A stretch of 64,000 nt of DNA from JASGCL01 sp965262775 (GTDB lineage Bacteria; Pseudomonadota; Alphaproteobacteria; JASGCL01), in contig CBDHFT010000007.1 of assembly GCA_965262775.1 (NCBI GenBank), positions 1 through 64,000 on the forward strand, written 5' to 3'. The notes below the pieces were generated by a model. It ran no database searches. It was not told the DNA's origin and was given only the letters and a program-made list of their open reading frames with translations. Below, piece after piece: positions 8,772 through 17,665 of the stretch; position 1 is the stretch's first letter; every line of letters starts with the position of its first letter. The position numbers and the translations under genes are program-made.

Positions 8772-9791
8772 TTAATATTTTTCTTCCAATTTTTTTGCCA
8801 ATTCTTCAACGCCATCTGGCGCTGGCCAATTTGGTACTTCTATACCAAAGCCTAAACCCATTTGTTGCAACATTTCCTTTATTTCATTCAGCGATTTCCT
8901 GCCGAAATTGGGGGTGCGCAACATGTCTTGTTCCGACTTTTGCACCAAATCACCGATATACATGATATTGTCATTTTTCAGGCAATTTTGTGCACGGACC
9001 GAAAGTTCTAGGTCATCAACCTTTTTAAATAGATTGAGGTTAAAAGGAACTTCTTCCTTACTTTTTTCTTTCCGTTCGAGGAATTTTGGTTCGTCAAAAT
9101 TGACAAAAATATTCATTTGATCTTGCAGAATTTTTGCTGACAAGGCCACGGCATCTTCGGGATCCACCGTGCCGTTGGTTTCAACCTGCAAGGTCAATTT
9201 ATCGAAATCGGTACGTTGGCCAACCCGTGCATTATCAACCTTGTAGCTGACGCGCGTAACGGGAGAGAAAATAGCATCAACGGGAATGAGGCCGATGGGC
9301 GAATTTTCGGGACGATTTTGGCTGGCAGGAACATAACCCTTGCCCGTGTTGACGTAAAAATCAACCTTCAAACTGGCACCTTTATCCAAAGAACATATCA
9401 CATGGTTGGGATTTTTTATTTCAATATCCCCGCCCGTATCAATATCCTTCGCGGTGACCAATTTTGGCCCCTTCACATCCAATGACATTTTTTTTGCCGC
9501 ACCACTGCGCGACATCAATGCAAGGCCTTTGATATTAAGCACCATGTCGGTCACGTCTTCGCGGACGCCAGGAATGGTGGAGAATTCATGCAAAACGCCT
9601 TCTATTTTAATGGCGGTAACCGCCGCCCCTTGGAGCGAGGATAACAAAATACGACGCAGCGCGTTGCCTAGGGTTAAACCAAAACCGCGTTCAAGCGGTT
9701 CAACATTGATGGTGGCGTGATTATCTTTTTTATCAACATTAATCCCATTGGGTTTTTGTAAATTTTGCCAATTTTTTGTATCAATTGTCAT
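8772..9791 (-). CDS. rpoA: RNA polymerase alpha subunit
   Basis: The alpha subunit nucleates RNA polymerase assembly. The N-terminal domain has the assembly signature ERGFGLTLGNALRRILLSSLQGAA, and the FSTIPGVREDV loop. The C-terminal domain has the helix-hairpin-helix segment IGDLVQKSEQDMLRTPNFGR, which contacts UP elements and activators. Its 339 residues are the normal length. It follows rpsK in the standard alpha operon order. Confidence 0.97.
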   Translation of the reverse strand: MTIDTKNWQNLQKPNGINVDKKDNHATINVEPLERGFGLTLGNALRRILLSSLQGAAVTAIKIEGVLHEFSTIPGVREDVTDMVLNIKGLALMSRSGAAKKMSLDVKGPKLVTAKDIDTGGDIEIKNPNHVICSLDKGASLKVDFYVNTGKGYVPASQNRPENSPIGLIPVDAIFSPVTRVSYKVDNARVGQRTDFDKLTLQVETNGTVDPEDAVALSAKILQDQMNIFVNFDEPKFLERKEKSKEEVPFNLNLFKKVDDLELSVRAQNCLKNDNIMYIGDLVQKSEQDMLRTPNFGRKSLNEIKEMLQQMGLGFGIEVPNWPAPDGVEELAKKLEEKY

Positions 9792-9926
9792 GATGGTTTT
9801 TTTTACCCTTTCTTAAAGTAACTTTTGTAACGCAGGTTTTTTGCCAACACCCATTCTATCGGTGCTAACTCTTCGCCTGACACAACAATGGATACATATC
9901 CCTTGTTATGATTATTCGTAATTGGC

Positions 9927-10310
9927 TTAAACCCGTCTGCGTTTTCTTGGCCGACAACCATTGTGTGGCAAAGGCGTGACGTCACGAATACTGGTGATAA
10001 CAAAACCCAAAGAAGCCAAAGCGCGCACCGCGGCTTCGCGCCCCGAACCTGGGCCTTTTATATTAACTTCGATATTTTTTACGCCAAAATCTTTAATGGC
10101 CGCCGCAACATCCTCGGCCGCAATCTGCGCCGCATAGGGAGTCGATTTCTTGCTACCCGTGAAGCCTTTTTTGCCCGCGGTTGACCAAGCAAGGGTATCA
10201 CCCTTCTTGTCGGTGATGGTAATCATGGTGTTGTTAAAAGTCGAATGAATATGCGCAATGGCTTCGGGCACGTTCTTTTTATCTTTTTTCTTTTTTGCAG
10301 CAATCGCCAT
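9927..10310 (-). CDS. rpsK: 30S ribosomal protein S11
   Basis: S11 sits on the 30S platform and helps shape the mRNA exit site. The 127-residue protein has AHIHSTFNNTMITITD near the start, the GFTGSKKSTPYAAQ loop, VNIKGPGSGREAA and the C-terminal DVTPLPHNGCRPRKRRRV, all family signatures. A Lys-rich N-terminal run precedes the core. Confidence 0.97.
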   Translation of the reverse strand: MAIAAKKKKDKKNVPEAIAHIHSTFNNTMITITDKKGDTLAWSTAGKKGFTGSKKSTPYAAQIAAEDVAAAIKDFGVKNIEVNIKGPGSGREAAVRALASLGFVITSIRDVTPLPHNGCRPRKRRRV

Positions 10311-10332
10311 GACTCGTTCTTTCTTTATTTAA

Positions 10333-10713
10333 TTATTTTTTGGTAGCTTGTTTTTTACCAGCAATGGGCGCGCCGCGACCCTTCCGCGTGTGGGCGTTGG
10401 TGCGGGTGCGTTGGCCACGGGTTGGTAAACCCTTACGATGGCGCAGGCCGCGGTAACAGCCAAGGTCCATCAGGCGTTTAACATTCATCGAAATATCACG
10501 GCGCAAATCGCCTTCGACTTGATAATCGCTATCAATACATTCGCGAATCTTGATTACTTCTTCCTCGGTCAAATCCTTAACGCGACGGCTTTCATCCAAC
10601 CCGCATTTTTGACAAATTTCGCGCGCATTGATAGGACCGATGCCATAAATATAGCGCAGTGCTATGACCAATCTTTTTTGGGTGGGAATATTAACCCCAG
10701 CTATACGTGCCAT
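10333..10713 (-). CDS. rpsM: 30S ribosomal protein S13
   Basis: S13 contacts the P-site tRNA and bridges to the large subunit. The 126-residue protein starts MARIAGVNIP and has the helix-two-turn-helix core IYGIGPINA and the C-terminal GLRHRKGLPTRGQRTRTNARTR-like signature, here with AHTRK. It is separated from adk by about 140 bases. No rpmJ is found in between, unlike some proteobacterial arrangements. Confidence 0.97.
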   Translation of the reverse strand: MARIAGVNIPTQKRLVIALRYIYGIGPINAREICQKCGLDESRRVKDLTEEEVIKIRECIDSDYQVEGDLRRDISMNVKRLMDLGCYRGLRHRKGLPTRGQRTRTNAHTRKGRGAPIAGKKQATKK

Positions 10714-10856
10714 TTTTTTATCTTAATTGTATTTTATTGTTTGTTTATATTTGTAAATCTCTTCGCTGGTGTCTAAAAAAATATATTAATAATAATTTTT
10801 GCAAAACATCATTATGAATTCCATATAGAAAAAAAATACTTTAGTCAAGTAAATTC

Positions 10857-11423
10857 TTAGCTGACTAGTTTTTTAATTTGATTCGATACCGCGTCTGGCG
10901 ATTGCATGCCGTCAAGTTCCGTCAGCACGCCACGCGTTTGGTAAAATGGAATAAGCGGCGCGGTGTCAGCGTGGTAAATATGTAATCTTTTTGCCAATGT
11001 TTCAGGCGTATCGTCGCTTCTTACCTCGCCGCCGCTTTCTTTGATACGGCTTGCCTGACGCGCCAACAATTCATCGTCCTTGACCTTTAATAACACAACC
11101 CTATCAATTTTTGTTTGCATGTCGGAGAGCATTTTTTCCAAACCTTCGGCTTGCTTTAGGGTTCGGGGGAAACCATCCAAGATAATTTTTTTACCTTTGA
11201 GCGAGTGCAATTTTTCACGAATAATCCCCAGCATGGTTTCATCGTCGACCAATTTTCCGCTTTGCATGATGCTTTCTGCCTTTTGTCCCAAAGGGGTTTT
11301 ATCCTTAACCGCTTGGCGTAACATATCCCCCGTGGAGAGGTGAACAAAGTCGCATTCGACCTGTAAAAATTTACTTTGGGTCCCCTTGCCTGCGCCAGGG
11401 GGACCAAACAGAATAATTATCAT
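10857..11423 (-). CDS. adk: adenylate kinase, short-lid form
   Basis: Adenylate kinase interconverts ATP plus AMP and two ADP. The 188-residue protein has the P-loop FGPPGAGKGTQ, the AMP-binding DGFPRTLKQAE motif and the arginines of the LLARQASRI segment. The lid between about residues 125 and 145 is short and has no zinc-binding cysteines, so this is the short form. It follows secY as is common in this operon. Confidence 0.96.
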   Translation of the reverse strand: MIIILFGPPGAGKGTQSKFLQVECDFVHLSTGDMLRQAVKDKTPLGQKAESIMQSGKLVDDETMLGIIREKLHSLKGKKIILDGFPRTLKQAEGLEKMLSDMQTKIDRVVLLKVKDDELLARQASRIKESGGEVRSDDTPETLAKRLHIYHADTAPLIPFYQTRGVLTELDGMQSPDAVSNQIKKLVS

Positions 11424-11439
11424 TTTGTGTAATAAAAAA

Positions 11440-12804
11440 TTATTTAGGAAGATTAATATTGTTGAAGCCGCCGCCGCCCATGCGTGCTTTTTTCAATAAA
11501 TTTTCATATTGATGAGCAAACAAATGGCCTTGGATTTGGGTCATGGTGTCCATGGTAACGCTAACCACAATCAGGATGGATGTGCCGCCCAAATAAAAGG
11601 GCAAAGAATATTTCGATATCAAGATTTCTGGCAACAAGCAAACCAACACCAGGTAAAGCGAGCCCACGACTGTTAGGCGCAACAATATGTAGTCAAAATA
11701 TTTTGCTGTATCTTCCCCTGGGCGATGCCCCAAAACAATCCCGCCTTGCTTACGCAAATTGTCGGCGGTTTCGGTGGCATTAAAAACGACCGCGGTATAA
11801 AAAAATGCAAAGAATATGATTAACAAAGCATAAAAAATTTCATGCCCAAGCGCGCCGCGCCCCAAAAAGGCGTTCAACCATTGTAACCACGCGGCATTAT
11901 TACCCGATTGCCCCACAAACCCCAATATGGTGGTGGGCAACAACAATAAGGCCGAGGCAAATATCGGCGGAATAACCCCCGAAGCATTAAGCTTGATAGG
12001 AATATGGCTGCTCTCGCCCCCCGTCATGCGGTTTAGACCAATTTGTCTTTTGGGGTAACTAACCATGACACGCCGTTGTGCGCGTTCCATGAAAACAATG
12101 AATGCTATCACGGCTATCATCATGACAAATATCACAACGATAACAAAGCTACTTAGGGCGCCACTCCGCCCCAATTCCAACATTTGGACAATAGCCAGCG
12201 GCAGGTTGGCCAAGATACCAGCAAAAATTATCATCGATGCCCCCTGCCCCACGCCGCGTTGCGTAATCTGCTCCGACAGCCACATTAAAAACATGGTGCC
12301 CGCGGTCAGGGTTATTATCGATGTTATCATGAACAAAAAGCCAGGATTAACGACTATATTTTCCGCAGTCTGCAAACCAAAGGCCACGCCGTAGGATTGC
12401 ACCAGGGCCAGCACCACAGTAAGTTGCCGCGTGTATTGTAAGATACGCTGGTAACCCGCGCCGCCTTCCTTCTTCAATTTTTCTAAACTAGGAATGGTCG
12501 AGGATAGAAGTTGCATGATAATCGACGCCGAAATATAAGGCATGATGCTCAAAGCAAAAATGGTCATGCGGCTCAATGATCCGCCAGAAAAGACGTCAAA
12601 CATCCCCAGGATGCCCTTACCTTGCTGGCTGAATAATTTTTCTAAAGCCAAGGCATCGATACCAGGCAAAGGGATATGCGAACCCAGGCGAAACACCAAC
12701 AAAGCACCGATGGTAAAAAGGATACGTTGTTTTAATTCGGTGGCTTTACCAAAACCCCCGCCGCCTTTAGAAAAATTTTTGGCGAATTGTTGCGCAGTTG
12801 TCAT
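11440..12804 (-). CDS. secY: preprotein translocase subunit SecY
   Basis: SecY forms the protein-conducting channel of the inner membrane with SecE and SecG. The 454-residue protein shows ten hydrophobic segments, starting with RILFTIGALLVFRLGSHIPL. It has the plug region GGSLSRMTIFALSIMPYISA and the cytoplasmic loop near the C-terminus with RKQGG and RPGEDTAKYFD. Its position after rplO is standard for the spc operon. Confidence 0.96.
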   Translation of the reverse strand: MTTAQQFAKNFSKGGGGFGKATELKQRILFTIGALLVFRLGSHIPLPGIDALALEKLFSQQGKGILGMFDVFSGGSLSRMTIFALSIMPYISASIIMQLLSSTIPSLEKLKKEGGAGYQRILQYTRQLTVVLALVQSYGVAFGLQTAENIVVNPGFLFMITSIITLTAGTMFLMWLSEQITQRGVGQGASMIIFAGILANLPLAIVQMLELGRSGALSSFVIVVIFVMMIAVIAFIVFMERAQRRVMVSYPKRQIGLNRMTGGESSHIPIKLNASGVIPPIFASALLLLPTTILGFVGQSGNNAAWLQWLNAFLGRGALGHEIFYALLIIFFAFFYTAVVFNATETADNLRKQGGIVLGHRPGEDTAKYFDYILLRLTVVGSLYLVLVCLLPEILISKYSLPFYLGGTSILIVVSVTMDTMTQIQGHLFAHQYENLLKKARMGGGGFNNINLPK

Positions 12805-12861
12805 GGTGATAAATATTTTCTGATAATTTTTTGGCTTTTTTGTCCGCCTTTTATATCATAT

Positions 12862-13422
12862 TTAATCCTTGGTGCTGGCAACAAATGCTGCTTCGCGCGC
12901 TTCGCGTTTTTTTGTTGAATCGATACGGCGTTGACCGCGTTTACCAATTTTTTTGGCGGCTTCTTTTTTGAATATAGTAATATTGCCGCCCGCCGCGGTG
13001 ATTAATTTTTCCGCACCCGACGAGGCACCATGGACATTAAAATTTGCTTTGATTTTCCATTCGCCTTTTCCAACCACCAAGCGCACGCCGTCGCGGGTAT
13101 TTTTTACCACGCCAGCCTGCACCAAGGCTTCTTCATTAATATTATCCGCTGATAATTTTTTTGCGGTGATAAATTTTTCGACTCGGCCTAATGGCAAGGT
13201 TATCAAATGCAAACGCGTATGATTTTTAAAACCACGTTTTGGCAAACGCCTATATAGCGGGGTTTGTCCGCCTTCGAATCCTTTGATACGCACACCCGAA
13301 CGCGCGGTTTGGCCTTTGCCACCACGCCCGCCCGTTTTGCCTTTGCCCGAACCAATACCGCGCCCTATACGCATGCGGTTTTTGCGTGCGCCATGATTAA
13401 AATTTAATTCGTTGAGTTTCAT
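12862..13422 (-). CDS. rplO: 50S ribosomal protein L15 with C-terminal extension
   Basis: The core is clear: MKLNELNFNHGARKNRMRIG, then GKTGGRGGKGQTARSG and GFEGGQTPLYRRLPKRGF. Residue 150 onward is an Arg/Lys-rich tail, making the protein 186 residues against about 145-160 in most bacteria. L15 is a late-assembling 50S protein in the central protuberance region. It lies between rpmD and secY in standard order. Confidence 0.95.
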   Translation of the reverse strand: MKLNELNFNHGARKNRMRIGRGIGSGKGKTGGRGGKGQTARSGVRIKGFEGGQTPLYRRLPKRGFKNHTRLHLITLPLGRVEKFITAKKLSADNINEEALVQAGVVKNTRDGVRLVVGKGEWKIKANFNVHGASSGAEKLITAAGGNITIFKKEAAKKIGKRGQRRIDSTKKREAREAAFVASTKD

Positions 13423-13451
13423 TTTTTTTCTCTTATTTTTTTGATTGTTGT

Positions 13452-13676
13452 TTAAGATTTTTTAACTTCCACCAAATGTTCTACCACCCTTATCATACCG
13501 CGGATAGATGATGTATCTTCCAGAACCCTCGTTCTGCCAATTTTACCCAGTCCCAATCCTTTTAACACAACACGCTGATTAGCCACGCGTCGGATAGGGC
13601 TTTTTATTTGCTTGACGCTTATTTTGCCGCCCGTTTTAGCCGATGCTGCATTGTTGGTGGTTTGTTTGTCGCTCAT
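13452..13676 (-). CDS. rpmD: 50S ribosomal protein L30
   Basis: A 74-residue protein between rpsE and rplO, the position of rpmD. The core VKQIKSPIRRVANQRVVLKG and LGLGKIGRTRVLEDTSSIRGMI matches L30. About 15 extra N-terminal residues (Asn/Ala/Thr-rich) precede the core. L30 is dispensable in some bacteria, but this copy looks intact. Confidence 0.92.
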   Translation of the reverse strand: MSDKQTTNNAASAKTGGKISVKQIKSPIRRVANQRVVLKGLGLGKIGRTRVLEDTSSIRGMIRVVEHLVEVKKS

Positions 13677-13688
13677 GATAGTCGTCTC

Positions 13689-14210
13689 CTATTCTTCGCC
13701 GTCTTTGTCAGCGCGTCCAAGCACTTCGGTAACGGTTTTGTTTCGTCTTTCGGCCACCGAACGGGGCGAATGGGTGCGTTGCAAACCTTCCAAAATGGCT
13801 TTCACCATGTTGTGTGGGTTGGAACTTCCCACGGATTTGGCGACAATATCGGCGATGCCGAGTGCTTCAAACACCGCGCGCGCTGGGCCGCCCGCAATAA
13901 TACCCGTGCCTGGCACCGCGCTTCTTATTTTTACATGACCCGAACCAAAATGGCCCATAACATCATGGTAAATAGTGCGTTTATCGCGAAGGGGGATCCT
14001 TATCATACGTCTTTTTGCTAGTTCGGTTGCTTTTTTCATGGCTTCAGGAACCTCGCGCGCCTTCGCCGATGCAAAACCAACCTTGCCCTTGCCATCACCA
14101 ACCACCACCAGGGCAGCAAAGCCGAAACGTTTACCGCCTTTGACAACTTTACAGACGCGATTCACCGCGACTGTTTTTTCTATCAAATAACCTTCTTCTC
14201 TTTTTTGCAT
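13689..14210 (-). CDS. rpsE: 30S ribosomal protein S5
   Basis: S5 lies near the mRNA entry site and affects decoding accuracy. The 173-residue protein has the N-terminal double-stranded-RNA-binding fold with VNRVCKVVKGGKRFGFAALVVVGDGKGKVG and the C-terminal AVPGTGIIAGGPARAVFE and GSSNPHNMVKA motifs. The order rplR-rpsE-rpmD is standard. Confidence 0.97.
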   Translation of the reverse strand: MQKREEGYLIEKTVAVNRVCKVVKGGKRFGFAALVVVGDGKGKVGFASAKAREVPEAMKKATELAKRRMIRIPLRDKRTIYHDVMGHFGSGHVKIRSAVPGTGIIAGGPARAVFEALGIADIVAKSVGSSNPHNMVKAILEGLQRTHSPRSVAERRNKTVTEVLGRADKDGEE

Positions 14211-14265
14211 TGTATTTATCTTTCTTTTTTTTGGTGGTTTGTTTTTTTATGTATCATATTGTTGC

Positions 14266-14625
14266 TTAACATTCCATACCATTTGCGCGCAACGATTCGG
14301 CAATTGCCTTAACACGGCCATGGTATTTGTAACCACCCCTGTCAAACATCACCGCCTTAATGCCCGCCTGTTTGGCACGTTCGGCCAACAATTTGCCTAT
14401 CAAGGTCGCGGCTTCGATATTGGATGTGCTTTTTAATTGACCACGAACTTCCTTTTCCATGGTGGAGCAAGCCACCACGGTTTTGGACGCCGCGTCATCG
14501 ATAATTTGCACTTGCATATGTTGGTTAGAACGGTAGACCGAAACCCGCCATTTGCCGCCACCAAATTTTTTTAACCGATAACGGTGACGCATCGCGCGTT
14601 TAGCTAAAGCTTTATTGTGTTTCAT
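14266..14625 (-). CDS. rplR: 50S ribosomal protein L18
   Basis: L18 binds 5S rRNA. The 119-residue protein has the WRVSVYRSNQHMQVQIIDD strand pair, the IGKLLAERAKQAGI helix and the C-terminal FDRGGYKYHGRVKAIAESLRANG signature. It is positioned between rplF and rpsE. Confidence 0.97.
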   Translation of the reverse strand: MKHNKALAKRAMRHRYRLKKFGGGKWRVSVYRSNQHMQVQIIDDAASKTVVACSTMEKEVRGQLKSTSNIEAATLIGKLLAERAKQAGIKAVMFDRGGYKYHGRVKAIAESLRANGMEC

Positions 14626-14636
14626 GTTTTTGCTCC

Positions 14637-15176
14637 TTATTTCTTCTTTCCTTCTTTGCGTAAAATTGTTTCTTCGGCATATTTAATCCCCTTGCCTTTA
14701 TAAGGTTCGGGTTTTTTTAAATTCCTAATAAGACTGGCGCATAGACCAACCGCCTCTTTATTAGCACCGCTGATGGCGATGACATTGCCTTTTTCACCCT
14801 CCACCGTTACTTTTAAATTATCGGGGATGGGGAAAATAACATCATGACTAAAGCCAAGCGACATTTTTAAATTCTTGCCTTGCAACGCAACGCGAAAACC
14901 CACGCCATTGAGTTCCAATTTGCGCGTAAAGCCTTTGCTGGCGCCTTCGATGGCTATCTTTATCAATTGGCGCGTTGTGCCCCAATAAATTTTTGATTTC
15001 TTATTGTTGTTGTTTGCACTAACGACAATTTTATTTCCTTCTATCTTGGCGGTGATGTCTGGCAAAATTTTAACCATGTTCGTTCCCACCTTGCCCTTGG
15101 CGGTAAAAATATTGCCCTCCAGCTTGGTTTCGACGCCAGCGGGAATCTCCAACGGTATTTTTCCTAATCGTGACAT
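14637..15176 (-). CDS. rplF: 50S ribosomal protein L6
   Basis: The start at 15176 (MSRLGKIPLEIPAGV) gives 179 residues, the family norm; a longer frame from 15239 adds an unlikely hydrophobic, Lys-rich leader that overlaps the rpsH end. The two L6 repeats are visible, with GASKGFTRKLELNGVGFRV in the second and the C-terminal KKPEPYKGKGIKY signature. L6 binds domain VI of 23S rRNA near the factor-binding site. Confidence 0.96.
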   Translation of the reverse strand: MSRLGKIPLEIPAGVETKLEGNIFTAKGKVGTNMVKILPDITAKIEGNKIVVSANNNNKKSKIYWGTTRQLIKIAIEGASKGFTRKLELNGVGFRVALQGKNLKMSLGFSHDVIFPIPDNLKVTVEGEKGNVIAISGANKEAVGLCASLIRNLKKPEPYKGKGIKYAEETILRKEGKKK

Positions 15177-15210
15177 GTTTTTGCCTTTCTTTTGCTTATA
15201 AAATATTTTT

Positions 15211-15612
15211 TTAAAAAACGGTAAATAAAATTTCCCCACCGATATTGCCCTTGCGAGCTTGGTGATCTGTCATCAGGCCTTTGGTGGTTGAAACCACCGC
15301 AATGCCGAGGCCGTTGCTAACCATTTTCATATCATCAAAGGATGAATAAACACGGCGACCAGGTTTCGAGATGCGTTGCAAAGTTTTAATCGATGGTTCG
15401 CCATTAAAATATTTTAAATTCACCACCAATGTTTTAATTCCCTTGCGTTCTTCCCTTTCGTCGTAGCCATTGATATAGCCTTCTCTTTTCAACAGGTCTA
15501 ACACCTGCGCCCGCAGCTTCGATGCTGGCACATCAACTTGGTCAAGGTGCGCATGAAGCCCGTTACGGATACGAGCAAGCATATCGCCTAAGGGATCACT
15601 TAAAGATGACAT
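15211..15612 (-). CDS. rpsH: 30S ribosomal protein S8
   Basis: S8 binds 16S rRNA early in assembly and in E. coli represses the spc operon. The 133-residue protein begins with DPLGDMLARIRNG and has RISKPGRRVYSS and the C-terminal GLMTDHQARKGNIGGEIL signature. It is placed between rpsN and rplF. Confidence 0.97.
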   Translation of the reverse strand: MSSLSDPLGDMLARIRNGLHAHLDQVDVPASKLRAQVLDLLKREGYINGYDEREERKGIKTLVVNLKYFNGEPSIKTLQRISKPGRRVYSSFDDMKMVSNGLGIAVVSTTKGLMTDHQARKGNIGGEILFTVF

Positions 15613-15672
15613 TTTTATTTTTCCTTTCTATAAATTTTGTACAGTTTTTTTATAATATTAATTTTTAATAGA

Positions 15673-15978
15673 TTACCAACTTGCCTTAACCACCCCAGGA
15701 ATTTTTCCCGACGATGCTAATTGACGAAATTTGTGCCTTGCCATTTTAAATTTACGGTAATTGCCCCGCGAACGGCCAGTCAATTCGCAACGCAGGCGTA
15801 CCCGCACGGGCGAAGCATTGCGTGGAATTTTTTGCAATTCTAACTGCGCTTGGAATTTTTCCTCCAACGATTTTTTGGGATCGTGAATGACTTTTTTCCA
15901 TTTGGCGCGGCGCAATTTATATTTATCGCGTAATTTTTCGCGCTTTTGATTGCGGGTAACAAGACTTAATTTGGACAT
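15673..15978 (-). CDS. rpsN: 30S ribosomal protein S14, zinc-free form
   Basis: The 101-residue protein is the long S14 type without the zinc-binding CxxC pairs. The C-terminal half has NASPVRVRLRCELTGRSRG and FRQLASSGKIPGVVKASW, both signatures of the family. It lies between rplE and rpsH, as in other proteobacteria. Confidence 0.97.
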   Translation of the reverse strand: MSKLSLVTRNQKREKLRDKYKLRRAKWKKVIHDPKKSLEEKFQAQLELQKIPRNASPVRVRLRCELTGRSRGNYRKFKMARHKFRQLASSGKIPGVVKASW

Positions 15979-15996
15979 GATGTTCTCCTTTATATT

Positions 15997-16656
15997 TTAT
16001 GATAGTTGAAATGGCAAACGAAAAGCGGTTAATAATGCGCGCGCCTCTTCATCGGTACGCGCGGTGGTGCAAATAATAATATCCATGCCACGAATGCTGT
16101 CGATTTTATCGTAATTGATTTCAGGGAAAATAATCTGTTCCTTAATACCCAAGGCATAATTGCCATGGCCATCAAAGGATTTGGTTTTTAACCCACGGAA
16201 GTCGCGAACCCGCGGCAAAGCGACCATAATAAGCCTATCCAAAAATTCATACATGCGAAGACCGCGCAGGGTTACCTTCACCCCAATACCCATGTTTTCA
16301 CGCAATTTATAAGTTGCAATGGATTTTTTAGATTTGGTGATGATGGGTTTTTGCCCCGTGATAGTTTTCATATCTTCTTCGGCGCCCATGATATATTTCC
16401 TATCTTGCGTAGCCTTACCCACGCCCATGTTGATAACAATTTTATCCAATTTAGGAATCATCATTGTGTTTTTGTAACCAAATTGTTTTTGCAAACTGGC
16501 GCGCACTTCGCTTTCGTAAAGTGTTTTTAGACGCGGCGCAGGGCCCCTGTCGTAGAAAGGTTTTTGCTTTGGCGTTTTGGCGCGGTCGGCTCTCGCCTGT
16601 TTGTCGGCCTTTTTTTGCGCGACTACGTCGATGACCATATTGTTAGTTTCTGCCAT
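15997..16656 (-). CDS. rplE: 50S ribosomal protein L5 with N-terminal extension
   Basis: L5 binds 5S rRNA and contacts the P-site tRNA. The core starts near PRLKTLYESEVRASLQKQFG and includes IPKLDKIVINMGVGKAT, GQKPIITKSKKSIA and the C-terminal GMDIIICTTARTDEEARALL. The first 40 or so residues (Ala/Lys-rich) extend the usual 180-residue protein to 219. An internal start at the Met7 codon is possible but would still leave most of the extension. Confidence 0.95.
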   Translation of the reverse strand: MAETNNMVIDVVAQKKADKQARADRAKTPKQKPFYDRGPAPRLKTLYESEVRASLQKQFGYKNTMMIPKLDKIVINMGVGKATQDRKYIMGAEEDMKTITGQKPIITKSKKSIATYKLRENMGIGVKVTLRGLRMYEFLDRLIMVALPRVRDFRGLKTKSFDGHGNYALGIKEQIIFPEINYDKIDSIRGMDIIICTTARTDEEARALLTAFRLPFQLS

Positions 16657-16667
16657 GATACTCTCCT

Positions 16668-16979
16668 CTATAATACACTGCTTGATGATTTTGTTATTCT
16701 AAGTTTTTTACCGTTTTCCAGCTTGAAGCCAACGCGGGTTGGTTTGCCAGTTTTAGGATCCTTAATAGCCACGTTAGACCAATGAATACGACCATTTTTT
16801 TCCACAATACCGCCGTTGGGATTTTCGGCGGAGGGACGCACGGTTTTTTTCAAAATATTAACGCCCTCAACCACAATCCTTTGTTCTTTTGGCCATACCT
16901 GTAACACGGTGCCTTCTTGACCTTTGTGCTTGCCCGTTAAGACTATCACGTTGTCACCTTTTTTAATTTTCTGTGCCAT
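16668..16979 (-). CDS. rplX: 50S ribosomal protein L24
   Basis: The start at 16979 (MAQKIKKGDNVIVLTGKHKG) gives 103 residues, the usual size, and avoids an Arg-rich leader that overlaps rplN. The KOW motif is visible as DNVIVLTGKHKGQEGTVL. L24 initiates 50S assembly by binding the 5' end of 23S rRNA. Confidence 0.96.
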   Translation of the reverse strand: MAQKIKKGDNVIVLTGKHKGQEGTVLQVWPKEQRIVVEGVNILKKTVRPSAENPNGGIVEKNGRIHWSNVAIKDPKTGKPTRVGFKLENGKKLRITKSSSSVL

Positions 16980-16983
16980 GATT

Positions 16984-17352
16984 TTATAAGACCTCCGGCG
17001 CAAGTGAAATAATTTTCATAAATTGTTTGGCGCGCAATTCCCTGACCACGGGCCCAAATATACGGGTGCCGATGGGTTCATTTTGCTTGTTAACCAACAC
17101 GGCGGCGTTGGTATCAAATTTGATAGTCGAGCCATCGCTGCGTTTGATTTCTTTCGCGGTGCGGACAATAACGGCGCGGTGCACTTCGCCTTTTTGAACG
17201 CGGCCACGGGGAATGGCTTCTTTGATAGAAACCACGATAACATCGCCAACCGAGGCATAGCGACGTTTTGACCCGCCAAGCACCTTGATGCACTGCAACA
17301 AGCGGCCACCCGAATTATCGGCAACTTCTAAAAATGTTTCTACCTGTATCAT
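16984..17352 (-). CDS. rplN: 50S ribosomal protein L14
   Basis: The 122-residue protein has the canonical start MIQVETFLEVADNSGGR and the GDVIVVSIKEAIP and GTRIFGPVVRELR motifs. L14 forms intersubunit bridge B8 and contacts L19. It is placed between rpsQ and rplX with only a few bases between it and its neighbours. Confidence 0.97.
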   Translation of the reverse strand: MIQVETFLEVADNSGGRLLQCIKVLGGSKRRYASVGDVIVVSIKEAIPRGRVQKGEVHRAVIVRTAKEIKRSDGSTIKFDTNAAVLVNKQNEPIGTRIFGPVVRELRAKQFMKIISLAPEVL

Positions 17353-17365
17353 CGTGAATTATCCT

Positions 17366-17665
17366 TTATTTCTTTTTTGCTGTCGATTTGTTCTCGGCTT
17401 TGGTTTTTGTAGCAACTTTGTCATTTTTGACATCGGCCTCTGAAACCAATTCCCAAGTTTTTCTTTTTGACAGGGGGCGACATTCCCTAATCCAAACAAT
17501 ATTGCCCACTTTCGCCATGTTGTTTTCGTCATGCGCCATGTAATGTTTGGTGCGGCGCACAACCTTCCTCATCACAGGGTGCAGGTAGCGTCGTTCCACC
17601 GCGATAACGATGGTTTTTTGCATTTTGGTGGAAAGCACCACACCTTGAAGTAATCTTTTAGGCAT
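17366..17665 (-). CDS. rpsQ: 30S ribosomal protein S17
   Basis: S17 binds 16S rRNA early in 30S assembly. The 99-residue protein has GVVLSTKMQKTIVIAVERR and VGNIVWIRECRPLSKRKTWELV, the OB-fold core; the last 20 or so residues form a Lys/Thr-rich tail. The start overlaps the rpmC end by eight bases. Confidence 0.96.
   Translation of the reverse strand: MPKRLLQGVVLSTKMQKTIVIAVERRYLHPVMRKVVRRTKHYMAHDENNMAKVGNIVWIRECRPLSKRKTWELVSEADVKNDKVATKTKAENKSTAKKK

Noticed and set aside
9803..10003. 66-codon minus-strand frame overlapping rpsK end
   Set aside because: It overlaps the certain rpsK gene in another frame and has low-complexity, non-family sequence.
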